The notes beneath the pieces were generated by a model that was not told the origin of the DNA, did no database searches, and saw only the letters and a program-made list of their open reading frames with translations. The position numbers were made by a program, and so were the translations under genes. Source: Synechococcales cyanobacterium PMM_0003 (GTDB lineage: Bacteria; Cyanobacteriota; Cyanobacteriia; Pseudanabaenales; Pseudanabaenaceae). From it: a stretch of 9,095 bases of DNA. The DNA is taken from NCBI GenBank assembly GCA_949128015.1, contig CASBRC010000321.1:1-9095 (forward strand), in the 5' to 3' direction. Positions 1 to 6,420 of the stretch are shown here, piece after piece (positions within the stretch are counted from its first letter, which is position 1; the number at the start of each line of letters is the position of its first letter).

Positions 1-45
1 CCCAAATATGTTTCGGCGGGCGAAGCCCGCCGAAACATATTTGGG
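1..45. repeat. Perfect intergenic palindrome, 21-bp arms
   Basis: The two 21-nt arms are exactly complementary around a gaa triloop. The outer arm starts cccaaata and the core is cggcgggc/gcccgccg. It is the first member of the palindrome family in this window. There is no U-tract directly after the stem on either strand, so it is not a textbook terminator. It may continue left of the window, which starts exactly at the arm end. Confidence 0.9.
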
Positions 46-66
46 TTTTATCTAATTTGCGATCCT

Positions 67-121
67 AACCCCCAAAAACAAAGTTGCGGCGCTTCGCGCC
101 GCAACTTTGTTTTTGGGGGTT
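67..121. repeat. Perfect intergenic palindrome, 26-bp arms
   Basis: The 26-bp arms are fully complementary around a ttc triloop. The outer arm is aacccccaaaaac and the core is gcggcgc/gcgccgc. It follows the previous palindrome after 21 nt and ends one base before the terminator stem of the minus-strand gene at 159-677. It has the same plan as the other elements: a C-run plus A-run outside and a G/C core inside. Confidence 0.9.
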
Positions 122-122
122 T

Positions 123-151
123 AAAAAAGTCTCACAATGCGAGGCTTTTTT
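123..151 (-). terminator. Rho-independent terminator of the RNA-binding protein gene
   Basis: Read on the minus strand, an 11-bp stem (A-run, gcctc, 7-nt loop, gagac, T-run) with one G-U pair begins 7 nt after the stop codon of the gene at 159-677 and finishes in six T's. The A6/T6 ends make it potentially bidirectional. It differs from the palindromes at 1-121, which lack this arrangement. Confidence 0.8.
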
Positions 152-158
152 ATGGGAT

Positions 159-677
159 TTATTTAGCTGCACCTTGAGCTTCTAGAAGCTGCTGCTTCAA
201 TCGCTCTAAATCTGAAGCCCAACGTGGGTCAGGTTGATGTGCTTCTGATGAACTGCTGGAGCTAGATACGCTTCCAGTCGTTTTCTTGTTGTTATTGGTG
301 CGTTTTTTGCGCTTAGCTGCTGCTTTGACTGGTGCGGCAACAGTACTAGTAACAGTAGATTCAATCTCAGGATTGGAAACGTCTTCAGAACCTTCCTCCA
401 AATCAGAACCGTCTTCGGCTTTGCCTTTGGTTCGAGGCAAGGCTTTTTCTAGCTTTAAGACAGCACCGTTAAAATCATAACCATTAAACTTTTCAATGAC
501 GATATCAGCAACTTCATCAGAGCCGACTGTCACAAAGCCAAAACCACGGCATTTGCCTGTTTTGCGATCGGTTATAACTTTCAAAGATACTGAATCACCT
601 GATTCATTGAAAATTTTCTCTAGAGCTTGGCGATCTAATTCTGCTGGCAGGTTGCCAACATAAAGGCGAATGGACAT
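159..677 (-). CDS. Single-RRM RNA-binding protein, cyanobacterial Rbp2/Rbp3 type
   Basis: This 172-aa protein has one N-terminal RNA-recognition motif (about residues 4-80) with RNP2 LYVGNL (5-10) and RNP1 KCRGFGFVTV (42-51), whose aromatic residues F46 and F48 should stack on RNA. An acidic then basic low-complexity linker follows (85-146: KRKKR, poly-N/K, seven or more serines). A conserved-looking tail, DPRWASDLERLKQQL, lies at 150-164. From memory, the DPRWA-type tail marks the Rbp2/Rbp3 group, linked in Synechocystis to mRNA placement near thylakoids; the Gly-rich cold-inducible Rbps lack it. The family assignment is firm, the Rbp3 equivalence is inference. The start fits the family (MSIRLYVGNL); the only purine-rich site, GAGG (690-693), is 12 nt upstream, which is long. 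A terminator follows at 123-151, so it is probably monocistronic. Confidence 0.93.
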   Translation of the reverse strand: MSIRLYVGNLPAELDRQALEKIFNESGDSVSLKVITDRKTGKCRGFGFVTVGSDEVADIVIEKFNGYDFNGAVLKLEKALPRTKGKAEDGSDLEEGSEDVSNPEIESTVTSTVAAPVKAAAKRKKRTNNNKKTTGSVSSSSSSSEAHQPDPRWASDLERLKQQLLEAQGAAK

Positions 678-1049
678 GATAATAGAAAACCTCTACGCTA
701 TAAAATCTTCAGCAGGTGACTAGAGCAGCCGCTACAAAAAACTTGTTTAAAAAACTTGTTTGCTACTTATTAGCTTAAATTGGAGCTATTGATTAGGTGC
801 TACCTGCGATTAATCAAATTAATGCGACACTTTTGTGCCATGTATCAACATAACATACAAAATGCGCGTCACCCAAATAAAATGTAATGAAAGTATCAAA
901 ATCCGCGCAATTCCAAGATGTGTATGTATTGCGATCGCAAGTGTGGCGGACTCTTACAACCTATCTAGGATTGCTAAATATTAAGTTCTAATGTTTTTTA
1001 AGGTTAATTACTTGACTTATAAAATCTAACTACTGTAGTATCCATTTCC
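678..1049. other. Long non-coding spacer upstream of the RNA-binding protein gene
   Basis: No convincing reading frame was seen in these 372 bases. The stretch holds a 13-bp tandem repeat (736-761), an ATTAAT-caa-ATTAAT motif (809-823) containing the palindrome GATTAATC, and a HIP1 site near 931. It should carry the promoter and leader of the minus-strand rbp gene and possibly a promoter for the small plus-strand frame at 1050, but no -35/-10 pair could be assigned with confidence. It lacks the long palindromes found in most other spacers here. Confidence 0.5.
736..761. repeat. Two perfect tandem 13-bp repeats in the rbp leader/promoter region
   Basis: The unit aaaaaacttgttt occurs twice back to back and is flanked on both sides by gctac. 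Each unit contains AAAC-tt-GTTT, an interrupted dyad, so the two dyads are spaced 13 bp apart. It lies 59-84 nt upstream of the rbp start codon. It could be a regulator site or a leader RNA feature; no function is shown. Confidence 0.7.
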
Positions 1050-1229
1050 ATGAATTTACATGGAATTTATATGGAATTTTTTGGGGCTTTTATAGTTGGG
1101 TACTGTCTATGGATTGCTCAGGCTCTCAATGATTCTCAGAAGAAGCAAGAACAGGAAGTTGAAAAAAGGTTAAAAGAAAAGTTTAAAAACGAGCAATATG
1201 TCAATATTCGCATTATCGAAAAACCTTAG
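1050..1229 (+). CDS. Possible small single-pass membrane protein, 59 aa
   Basis: An open frame runs from ATG 1050 to TAG 1227-1229. The product begins MNLHGIYMEFFGAFIVGYC, has a hydrophobic stretch at about residues 9-26 (FFGAFIVGYCLWIAQAL) and then a strongly charged, probably helical tail rich in K, E and Q (about 29-50), ending IRIIEKP. One hydrophobic segment followed by a charged amphipathic helix is a plausible small membrane protein and is unlikely from random A/T-rich sequence. ATG 1071 (M8) is an alternative start; neither has a clear Shine-Dalgarno site. It ends 60 bp before the rhomboid gene on the same strand and could be cotranscribed with it. I do not recognise the family, and it may not be translated. 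Confidence 0.5.
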   Translation: MNLHGIYMEFFGAFIVGYCLWIAQALNDSQKKQEQEVEKRLKEKFKNEQYVNIRIIEKP

Positions 1230-1289
1230 TTGGGGTTGGTATAGTTTGGTTGCGCTAAGCTGTAAGTACTTTAAGTACGGGGCAAACTT

Positions 1290-1874
1290 GTGAAGCAAAA
1301 TACGCAAACAATCGGTGGGGAGCTGAAAACCCAAGTTAAGATACTGGCGACTGTGGTATCTATTTTTTGGATTATCTTTATTCTCAATGGCGTGATCTTT
1401 GGAGGCAGGCTCAATGCGTTCGGAATTTTACCGCGCAACTTGATTGGATTACGCGGCATCTTATTTGCTCCGTTTCTGCATGGCAGTTTTTATCATGTTT
1501 TGGCAAACACAGCCCCGTTTATTGTTTTGGGCTGGTTGGTAATGTTGAGGAATATCAAGGATTTTTACTTTGTGTCCTTTATCTCAGCGTTAGTTAGTGG
1601 CTTAGGGACTTGGTTAATTGGTAGCCCTAATTCTGTGCATGTTGGTGCGAGTGGCGTAATTTTTGGCTATTTTGGTTATTTACTATTTCGCGGCTATTTT
1701 GAAAGAAGCTTTGTCGCGATCGCAATTGCGATCGTGATCGCAGTTACCTATGGCGGTTTGATTTGGGGCGTATTGCCGACAAGATCCTATATTTCATGGG
1801 AAGGACATCTATTTGGTCTCATTGGTGGCATCATTGCAGCAAAATTTTTATCACCTATTAAAAATCCCCAATAA
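1290..1874 (+). CDS. Rhomboid family intramembrane serine protease
   Basis: This 194-aa polytopic membrane protein carries the rhomboid active-site signatures: HGSFYHVLANT with the oxyanion-site H69 and N73, the nucleophile motif GASG (S121), and the second catalytic residue H173 in WEGHLFGLIGG. The hydrophobic segments at about 20-38, 66-86, 92-112, 117-134, 139-160 and 172-188 match the six-TM bacterial core. Rhomboids cut membrane proteins within or next to a TM segment; the substrate cannot be told from sequence. The start is GTG 1290 with a gggg-containing stretch 7 nt upstream. The last codons (K-N-P-Q-stop) lie inside the palindrome at 1861-1919, so the C-terminal tail may derive from that element. 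It converges on the response-regulator gene. Confidence 0.93.
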   Translation: MKQNTQTIGGELKTQVKILATVVSIFWIIFILNGVIFGGRLNAFGILPRNLIGLRGILFAPFLHGSFYHVLANTAPFIVLGWLVMLRNIKDFYFVSFISALVSGLGTWLIGSPNSVHVGASGVIFGYFGYLLFRGYFERSFVAIAIAIVIAVTYGGLIWGVLPTRSYISWEGHLFGLIGGIIAAKFLSPIKNPQ

Positions 1875-1919
1875 AAAAGAGTCGGCGCTATGCGCCGACT
1901 CTTTTTTATTGGGGATTTT
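1861..1919. repeat. Perfect palindrome between convergent genes, 28-bp arms
   Basis: The 28-bp arms pair without mismatch around a tat triloop. The outer arm is aaaatccccaataaaaaag and the core is gtcggcgc/gcgccgac. It contains the rhomboid stop codon (1872-1874) and ends 7 nt before the stop of the response-regulator gene on the other strand. The A6/T6 runs inside the arms could help it act as a bidirectional terminator, but the T-run lies within the stem, not after it. Confidence 0.9.
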
Positions 1920-1926
1920 ATTGGAC

Positions 1927-2304
1927 TTAAGCAACACTTTTGATTGCTTCGAGTAAACTACGAGTACAAGCCCCTTTGTCGCAAAAAGCATCAATGCTTG
2001 CTCCATTAGAGATAGCTTGAGCTTTTCCCCCATCAGCGGCTGAGTAAGCAACAATTTTAATATGAGGGTATTCAGTTTTGATAGCGTTGGAGGCTGTCCA
2101 GCCATCCATCACAGGCATATGGAGATCCATGACCACAACATCAGGTTCATGTTTGTGTACTTTGGCGATCGCTTCTTTGCCATTAGTTGCAACTTCTACG
2201 ATGCCAATGCAGGGTTGCATTGAAAGTGCTAGCTTTAGTGTACATCGTGTCAGTTCGTGGTCATCCACCACCAAAACGCGTAAAGTTTTTGTAGAAGATG
2301 TCAT
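1927..2304 (-). CDS. Stand-alone response-regulator receiver protein (CheY-like)
   Basis: This 125-aa protein is a complete receiver domain with no output domain. Acidic pocket residues D14 and D15 (VVDDHE), phospho-acceptor D60 in VVVMDLHMPVMDG, switch serine S88 (AYSAADG) and the conserved lysine K110 are all present, so it should be phosphorylated by a histidine kinase or phosphorelay. The N-terminal part resembles receivers of the NarL/FixJ class, but no HTH follows; the protein ends at KSVA. It must therefore work through protein contact. No kinase gene is in the window, so the partner is unknown. It lies 193 bp downstream of sqdB on the same strand, too far to assume an operon. No clear Shine-Dalgarno site precedes the ATG. 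Confidence 0.93.
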   Translation of the reverse strand: MTSSTKTLRVLVVDDHELTRCTLKLALSMQPCIGIVEVATNGKEAIAKVHKHEPDVVVMDLHMPVMDGWTASNAIKTEYPHIKIVAYSAADGGKAQAISNGASIDAFCDKGACTRSLLEAIKSVA

Positions 2305-2497
2305 GTTAGGGTTCGGTAAGAAGGGATTGACAATTACTTTGTTATGTAATCTAAGATACCTCTTGTTTTATTTAAAAGCTTCTATCGCAGGGACTAAACA
2401 CAACACCCGAAAGGATGAGAGGGGCGAATCTTCATTGATTCTTTGGGTTTTCTTCGCAATTGAAAATAGCACTTTGTAATATTTTTCTTTTGTGAGA

Positions 2498-3661
<1,164 letters not shown>

Positions 3662-3820
3662 TTACAAAAAATTTGAGTTACAGTTTCCAAACTAACCCTA
3701 TCAGGATTTATCTCATTTGTGATGCACAAGACCGAAATTCATTAAGTTGTATGTGTCTACAAACACATAGAGTGTTTAGATCTTCGGGATAGATACTCAG
3801 CAATTCTCTTGGTGAAATCA

Positions 3821-3861
3821 GTTTTGGGTTTGCAGTGCCTATGGCACTGCAAACCCAAAAC
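3821..3861. repeat. Perfect palindrome, 19-bp arms (left of a tandem pair)
   Basis: The arms gttttgggtttgcagtgcc and its complement flank a tat triloop. Its right arm carries the module gcaaacccaaaa (3849-3860), which also forms the outer arm of the palindrome at 5130-5202. It overlaps the next palindrome by three bases. Confidence 0.9.
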
Positions 3862-3907
3862 CAGTTTTTGAAAGTGCCGCCGTAGGCGGCACTTTCAAAA
3901 ACTGGTT
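3859..3907. repeat. Perfect palindrome, 23-bp arms (right of a tandem pair)
   Basis: The 23-bp arms pair fully around a gta triloop. The outer arm is aaccagttt and the inner arm is tgaaagtgccgcc (3869-3881), identical to the inner arm of the palindrome at 5130-5202. The pair 3821-3907 therefore shares both modules of that element in a different arrangement. Confidence 0.9.
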
Positions 3908-4089
3908 CTGGTAATGTATATTTATAGACAAATAATCCAAACTTTGATGTAAGTTTTTAACGAGTTTTATTACACTCACGCAATTTTGCCGATCGCAATT
4001 TTTAGTTAGCGCGTGTAATGTACTGAAATTAAGATAGCCAAGAGTAGTTAAAAGCTATTCACTATTTAGTCTAGGACGATTAGTCAAGT

Positions 4090-5127
4090 ATGCTTTCGAT
4101 TGCCGAGCTTGCCCATAAACCAGATCCCAAGGCGATCGCCAAGATTATTTGTCAGGAATTGCAGCCTCTTGACATTAAACAACTTGATGTTGCCGTTGAT
4201 ATTGTCGATAGTAGTTTAGAGCTACAAATTCGGACAGATTCTGCCATTGACAAGGAAAAACTGCTGACATTAGTCCATAGCAAACTTCAAAATTTACATA
4301 TAGAATCAGTTGCTAAATTTAGGATTCACTGTTGGCGTACCGATGAAGAAATGCACGAGCAACGCCTACTATGGACGGAGCAATTTATGCTAGATCTGCC
4401 ACAATCATCACCAAAATCTTTCTCAGCTACAGAACCAGATTTAGATAGTAAGCACTCTCCAGAAAAGCGATCACCAGAGCCACAGTTGTCTAAGCATTCT
4501 GTTTTGCAAAAGGCGATCGCAAAAATCACCCCGACTAATGATCAAGCTAAAAAGGTACTGCTAGCCTCTGAAGTAGACCAATCTCCTGTCACTAAGAACG
4601 AGTCAAGTTCGTTAGTTGTTATGGACAGGGCTAATAGACAAAAATCGTCACTATCCAATAATTATTGGCAGTTAGTGTTGGTGGGGCTATCGATTGTCTT
4701 GTTAGGGCTAGGAATTGGCGCACTAGTCAGAGCGATTACAACCAATGCTGGCGTTGAGTCAAGCTCATCTACTACAGCCACTCCAGACTCAGTAAAAAAC
4801 TCTCCTAGTCAAATCAGTGAATCACCTACTGCTAACCAAAATCCATCCAAATCTAATCCTCCTACCTCGATTGAGTCACTCTTGCCCAGTCCAACCTTGC
4901 AGGAGCAAGCACAAGTTGTGACACTGGAAAAGTTTAATCGCATTCAAAAAGGGATGACTGTTGAGCAGGTAGACAAAATTTTTGGTGCATCTGGTAAAGT
5001 TATTGCCGAAAATAATTCAGGTAGTAGTATTGGACAGGTTTATTCTTGGAAAAACCCTGAGGGCAGTAATGCCATCATTGAGTTTAAAGATAGTCAAGTA
5101 GTAGCTAAAGCTCAAGCTGGTTTATAG
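4090..5127 (+). CDS. One-TM protein with C-terminal BamE/DUF3862-like domain
   Basis: The 345-aa product has four parts. Residues 1-100 form a folded N-terminal region of unknown family (LDIKQLDVAVDIVDSSLEL, then KFRIHCWRTDEEMHEQ). Residues 101-190 are low-complexity and rich in S, P and K. A single TM helix lies at about 193-214 (WQLVLVGLSIVLLGLGIGAL), with basic residues before it, suggesting the N-terminus is inside. A Ser/Thr/Pro/Asn linker spans 219-270. A C-terminal domain at 277-345 follows: VTLEKFNRIQKGMTVEQV, FGASGK, YSWKNPEGSNAIIEF and a final VAKAQAGL. The F-x-x-I-x-x-GM-x-x-x-x-V pattern and the K-x-Q-x-GL end resemble DUF3862 and the wider BamE/SmpA (BLIP-like) fold. The domain would face the periplasm or thylakoid lumen. 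Function is unknown; a role in envelope assembly is only inference. A palindrome begins two bases after the stop. Confidence 0.85.
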   Translation: MLSIAELAHKPDPKAIAKIICQELQPLDIKQLDVAVDIVDSSLELQIRTDSAIDKEKLLTLVHSKLQNLHIESVAKFRIHCWRTDEEMHEQRLLWTEQFMLDLPQSSPKSFSATEPDLDSKHSPEKRSPEPQLSKHSVLQKAIAKITPTNDQAKKVLLASEVDQSPVTKNESSSLVVMDRANRQKSSLSNNYWQLVLVGLSIVLLGLGIGALVRAITTNAGVESSSSTTATPDSVKNSPSQISESPTANQNPSKSNPPTSIESLLPSPTLQEQAQVVTLEKFNRIQKGMTVEQVDKIFGASGKVIAENNSGSSIGQVYSWKNPEGSNAIIEFKDSQVVAKAQAGL

Positions 5128-5129
5128 CC

Positions 5130-5202
5130 GCAAACCCAAAAATTGTTTATTTGAAAGTGCCGCCCACGGCGGCACTTTCAAATAAACAATTTTTGGGTTT
5201 GC
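5130..5202. repeat. Very long perfect palindrome, 35-bp arms
   Basis: The 35-nt arms are exactly complementary around a cac triloop, giving the longest perfect hairpin in the window. Order from outside in: gcaaacccaaaa, attgtttatt, tgaaagtgccgcc. The first and last blocks recur at 3849-3860 and 3869-3881. It starts 2 nt after the stop of the upstream gene and lies between two plus-strand genes, ahead of the ccmP promoter. Confidence 0.93.
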
Positions 5203-5238
5203 CGTGCTTTTGTTGCCTTCGCTAATTTTTGTGATTAT

Positions 5239-5247
5239 TGCTATAAA
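5239..5247 (+). promoter_or_regulatory. Extended -10 promoter candidate for ccmP
   Basis: TGcTATAAA fits an extended -10 box (TG at 5239-5240, TATAAA at 5242-5247). A weak -35-like ttcgct lies at 5218-5223 with an 18-bp spacer. Transcription would begin near 5254, just past the ATG at 5253, which supports the downstream TTG start of ccmP and a leader of about 75 nt. Confidence 0.5.
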
Positions 5248-5316
5248 ATTACATGTTGGGTAGGCTAACTAACTTTTTGATTCAACCAGCTAGTAGAACC
5301 CACTTAAAGCCTCGTT

Positions 5317-5320
5317 GGAG
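5317..5320 (+). promoter_or_regulatory. Ribosome binding site GGAG that fixes the ccmP start
   Basis: GGAG ends 10 nt before the TTG codon at 5331. The upstream in-frame ATG at 5253 has no Shine-Dalgarno sequence. The site therefore favours TTG 5331 as the true start. Confidence 0.6.
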
Positions 5321-5330
5321 AAAAAATTTT

Positions 5331-5969
5331 TTGGGTATCGATTTACGCAGTTACGTCTACTTGGACAATTTACAGCGACAACATGCTGCTTACTTAGGGA
5401 CGATCGCCCAAGGATTTTTACCATTGCCAGGTGACACCTCCCTCTGGATCGAAATTTCTCCAGGTATTGAAATTAACCGCATTACTGATGTTGCATTGAA
5501 AGCGACTTCGGTAAGACCAGGTGTCCAAATTGTTGAACGCTTGTATGGTTTGCTAGAAATTCATTCAGGCAGCCAAGGCGAAACTCAAGCGGCAGGTCGG
5601 GCTATTTTAGAGATGCTAGGAGTAACCGAAGAAGATCGGATTAAGCCAAGGTTGCTATCTAGTCAAATTATTCGCAATGTAGACGCGCATCAAACACAAC
5701 TAATTAATCGTTTTCGGCGTGGTCAAATGCTGCTGTCGGGTCAGACTCTCTACATTATGGAGGTCGAACCTGCTGCCTATGCTGCCCTTGCAGCTAATGA
5801 GGCTGAAAAAGCCGCATCAATTAATATTCTGGAGATTGTGGCCGTAGGTAGTTTTGGGCGCTTATATCTCGGTGGGGAAGAGCGAGATATTATGGCGGCT
5901 TCGGTGGCGGTGCTAGATACTATTAACAATGTCAAAGGTCGTGATATCTGGAGCGATCGCAAAGAATAA
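5331..5969 (+). CDS. ccmP: Carboxysome shell protein CcmP, tandem BMC domains
   Basis: CcmP is a minor β-carboxysome shell protein with two fused BMC domains that forms pseudohexameric trimers with a large gated pore, thought to pass metabolites such as RuBP or 3-PGA. Read from TTG 5331 it is 212 aa, close to the family length I recall, and begins [15 protein letters not shown]. The first BMC domain spans about 5-100 and the second about 105-205, the latter with [13 protein letters not shown] and [16 protein letters not shown]69-R70 (VERLYG) then fall exactly at the positions recalled for the pore-gating pair of Synechococcus CcmP. Starting at ATG 5253 would add 26 residues ([11 protein letters not shown]...) not expected in the family and would lie at the inferred transcription start. 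The gene stands apart from any ccmKLMNO cluster, as is common for ccmP. It converges on the gene at 5995-6285. Confidence 0.93.
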   Translation: MGIDLRSYVYLDNLQRQHAAYLGTIAQGFLPLPGDTSLWIEISPGIEINRITDVALKATSVRPGVQIVERLYGLLEIHSGSQGETQAAGRAILEMLGVTEEDRIKPRLLSSQIIRNVDAHQTQLINRFRRGQMLLSGQTLYIMEVEPAAYAALAANEAEKAASINILEIVAVGSFGRLYLGGEERDIMAASVAVLDTINNVKGRDIWSDRKE

Positions 5970-5971
5970 AC

Positions 5972-5996
5972 AAACTTTTTGCGAAGCAAAAAGTTT
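5972..5996. repeat. Small perfect palindrome between convergent genes
   Basis: The 11-bp arms aaactttttgc/gcaaaaagttt flank a gaa triloop. It starts 2 nt after the ccmP stop and includes part of the stop codon of the minus-strand gene (5995-5997). It may act as a weak bidirectional terminator. Its gc-gaa-gc centre matches the centre of the palindrome at 1-45. Confidence 0.7.
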
Positions 5997-6285
5997 ATAA
6001 ATCGTCTTCCCAGCCACAACACTTACAGCGCCATTGCTCTGGTGGTATTCTCATCCTTGAAAATGAGGTGCGGCATTCAGGACATTTACCTGTAAAAATG
6101 GGATGCCATCCACATTCTGTTTCCATTTCGGGATCGTAACTTTTGGGATCGTCTGGTTCCCACAATTCCGCCGACACAAAGTCGGAGCAAACTCCCCACT
6201 CTGGCCCATAGGGATGTACTGCACAGACTAAAAATTGAGTATGTGCATAAAAATTACAGCGATCGCAAAGAGATATTTTTGCCAT
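5995..6285 (-). CDS. Cysteine-rich, probably zinc-binding protein of unknown function
   Basis: The 96-aa protein has ten cysteines. The N-terminal part (1-40) carries C7xxC10, C21 and C33 in a CDRCNFYAH...CAVHP setting that I recall from uncharacterised cyanobacterial proteins. The C-terminal part (58-96) holds C58-GWHP, C68PEC71 and CKCC (87-90), which looks like a zinc ribbon or rubredoxin-like knuckle, ending GWEDDL. There is no signal peptide or membrane segment, so it should be cytoplasmic. It could bind zinc or serve in protein-protein contact; nothing in the sequence names a reaction. Its last codon pairs are within the small palindrome at 5972-5996. No Shine-Dalgarno site is visible before the ATG. 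Its neighbours, ccmP (convergent) and the DUF3084 gene (upstream, same strand, 135 bp away with hairpins between), give no functional hint. Confidence 0.8.
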   Translation of the reverse strand: MAKISLCDRCNFYAHTQFLVCAVHPYGPEWGVCSDFVSAELWEPDDPKSYDPEMETECGWHPIFTGKCPECRTSFSRMRIPPEQWRCKCCGWEDDL

Positions 6286-6329
6286 TGATATATTTTAACC
6301 AAAAAAGCGCTGTGTAATAAAAAGCAAAA

Positions 6330-6376
6330 CCCAAAAAGCTGTGGCGCTCACGCAGCGTGCGCCACAGCTTTTTGGG
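6330..6376 (-). terminator. Palindrome, probable terminator of the DUF3084 gene
   Basis: The 18-bp outer stem cccaaaaagctgtggcgc and its complement enclose an 11-nt centre (tcacgcagcgt). On the minus strand the stem is followed by a T-rich run (ttttgctttttatt, 6316-6329), so it can terminate transcription coming from the gene at 6421-7785. The outer arm matches the cccaaaaa plan of the palindrome family. The inner cacgc-a-gcgtg dyad is centred one base away from the outer stem. Confidence 0.75.
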
Positions 6377-6386
6377 CTTTAAGTTT

Positions 6387-6412
6387 GGTAGAGGCGATGC
6401 TTCGCCTCTACC
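6387..6412 (+). repeat. Hairpin with 11-bp stem and T-run on the plus strand
   Basis: ggtagaggcga and its complement flank a tgct loop, followed by six T's on the plus strand. It has the form of a terminator for plus-strand transcription, yet the nearest plus-strand gene (ccmP) ends 418 nt upstream with a gene on the other strand between. It may stop antisense read-through into the DUF3084 gene, or be another palindromic element. Confidence 0.65.
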
Positions 6413-6420
6413 TTTTTTGG

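Noticed and set aside
1..121. CRISPR-like array from repeated hairpins
   Set aside because: The palindromes differ in sequence and spacing, and there are no regular spacers or cas genes.
1263..1278. Direct repeat taagtac-tt-taagtac before the rhomboid start
   Set aside because: It is only a 7-bp unit in A/T-rich DNA and could arise by chance; there is no other sign of a regulatory site.
1717..1742. Cluster of overlapping gcgatcg motifs as a special site
   Set aside because: These are HIP1 and HIP1-like sites within the rhomboid coding frame (AIAIAIVIAV); HIP1 is abundant across cyanobacterial genomes.
2078..2479. Plus-strand open frame of 133 codons
   Set aside because: It lies mostly antisense to the receiver-domain gene, which has all the expected catalytic residues; the translated product has no recognisable features and its end runs through the spacer.
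2305..2497. sqdB and the receiver gene as an operon
   Set aside because: The 193-bp gap and unrelated functions do not support cotranscription, although no terminator was seen between them.
5253..5330. ATG 5253 as the ccmP start
   Set aside because: There is no Shine-Dalgarno site, it sits at the inferred transcription start, and it adds 26 residues not expected in CcmP; TTG 5331 fits better.
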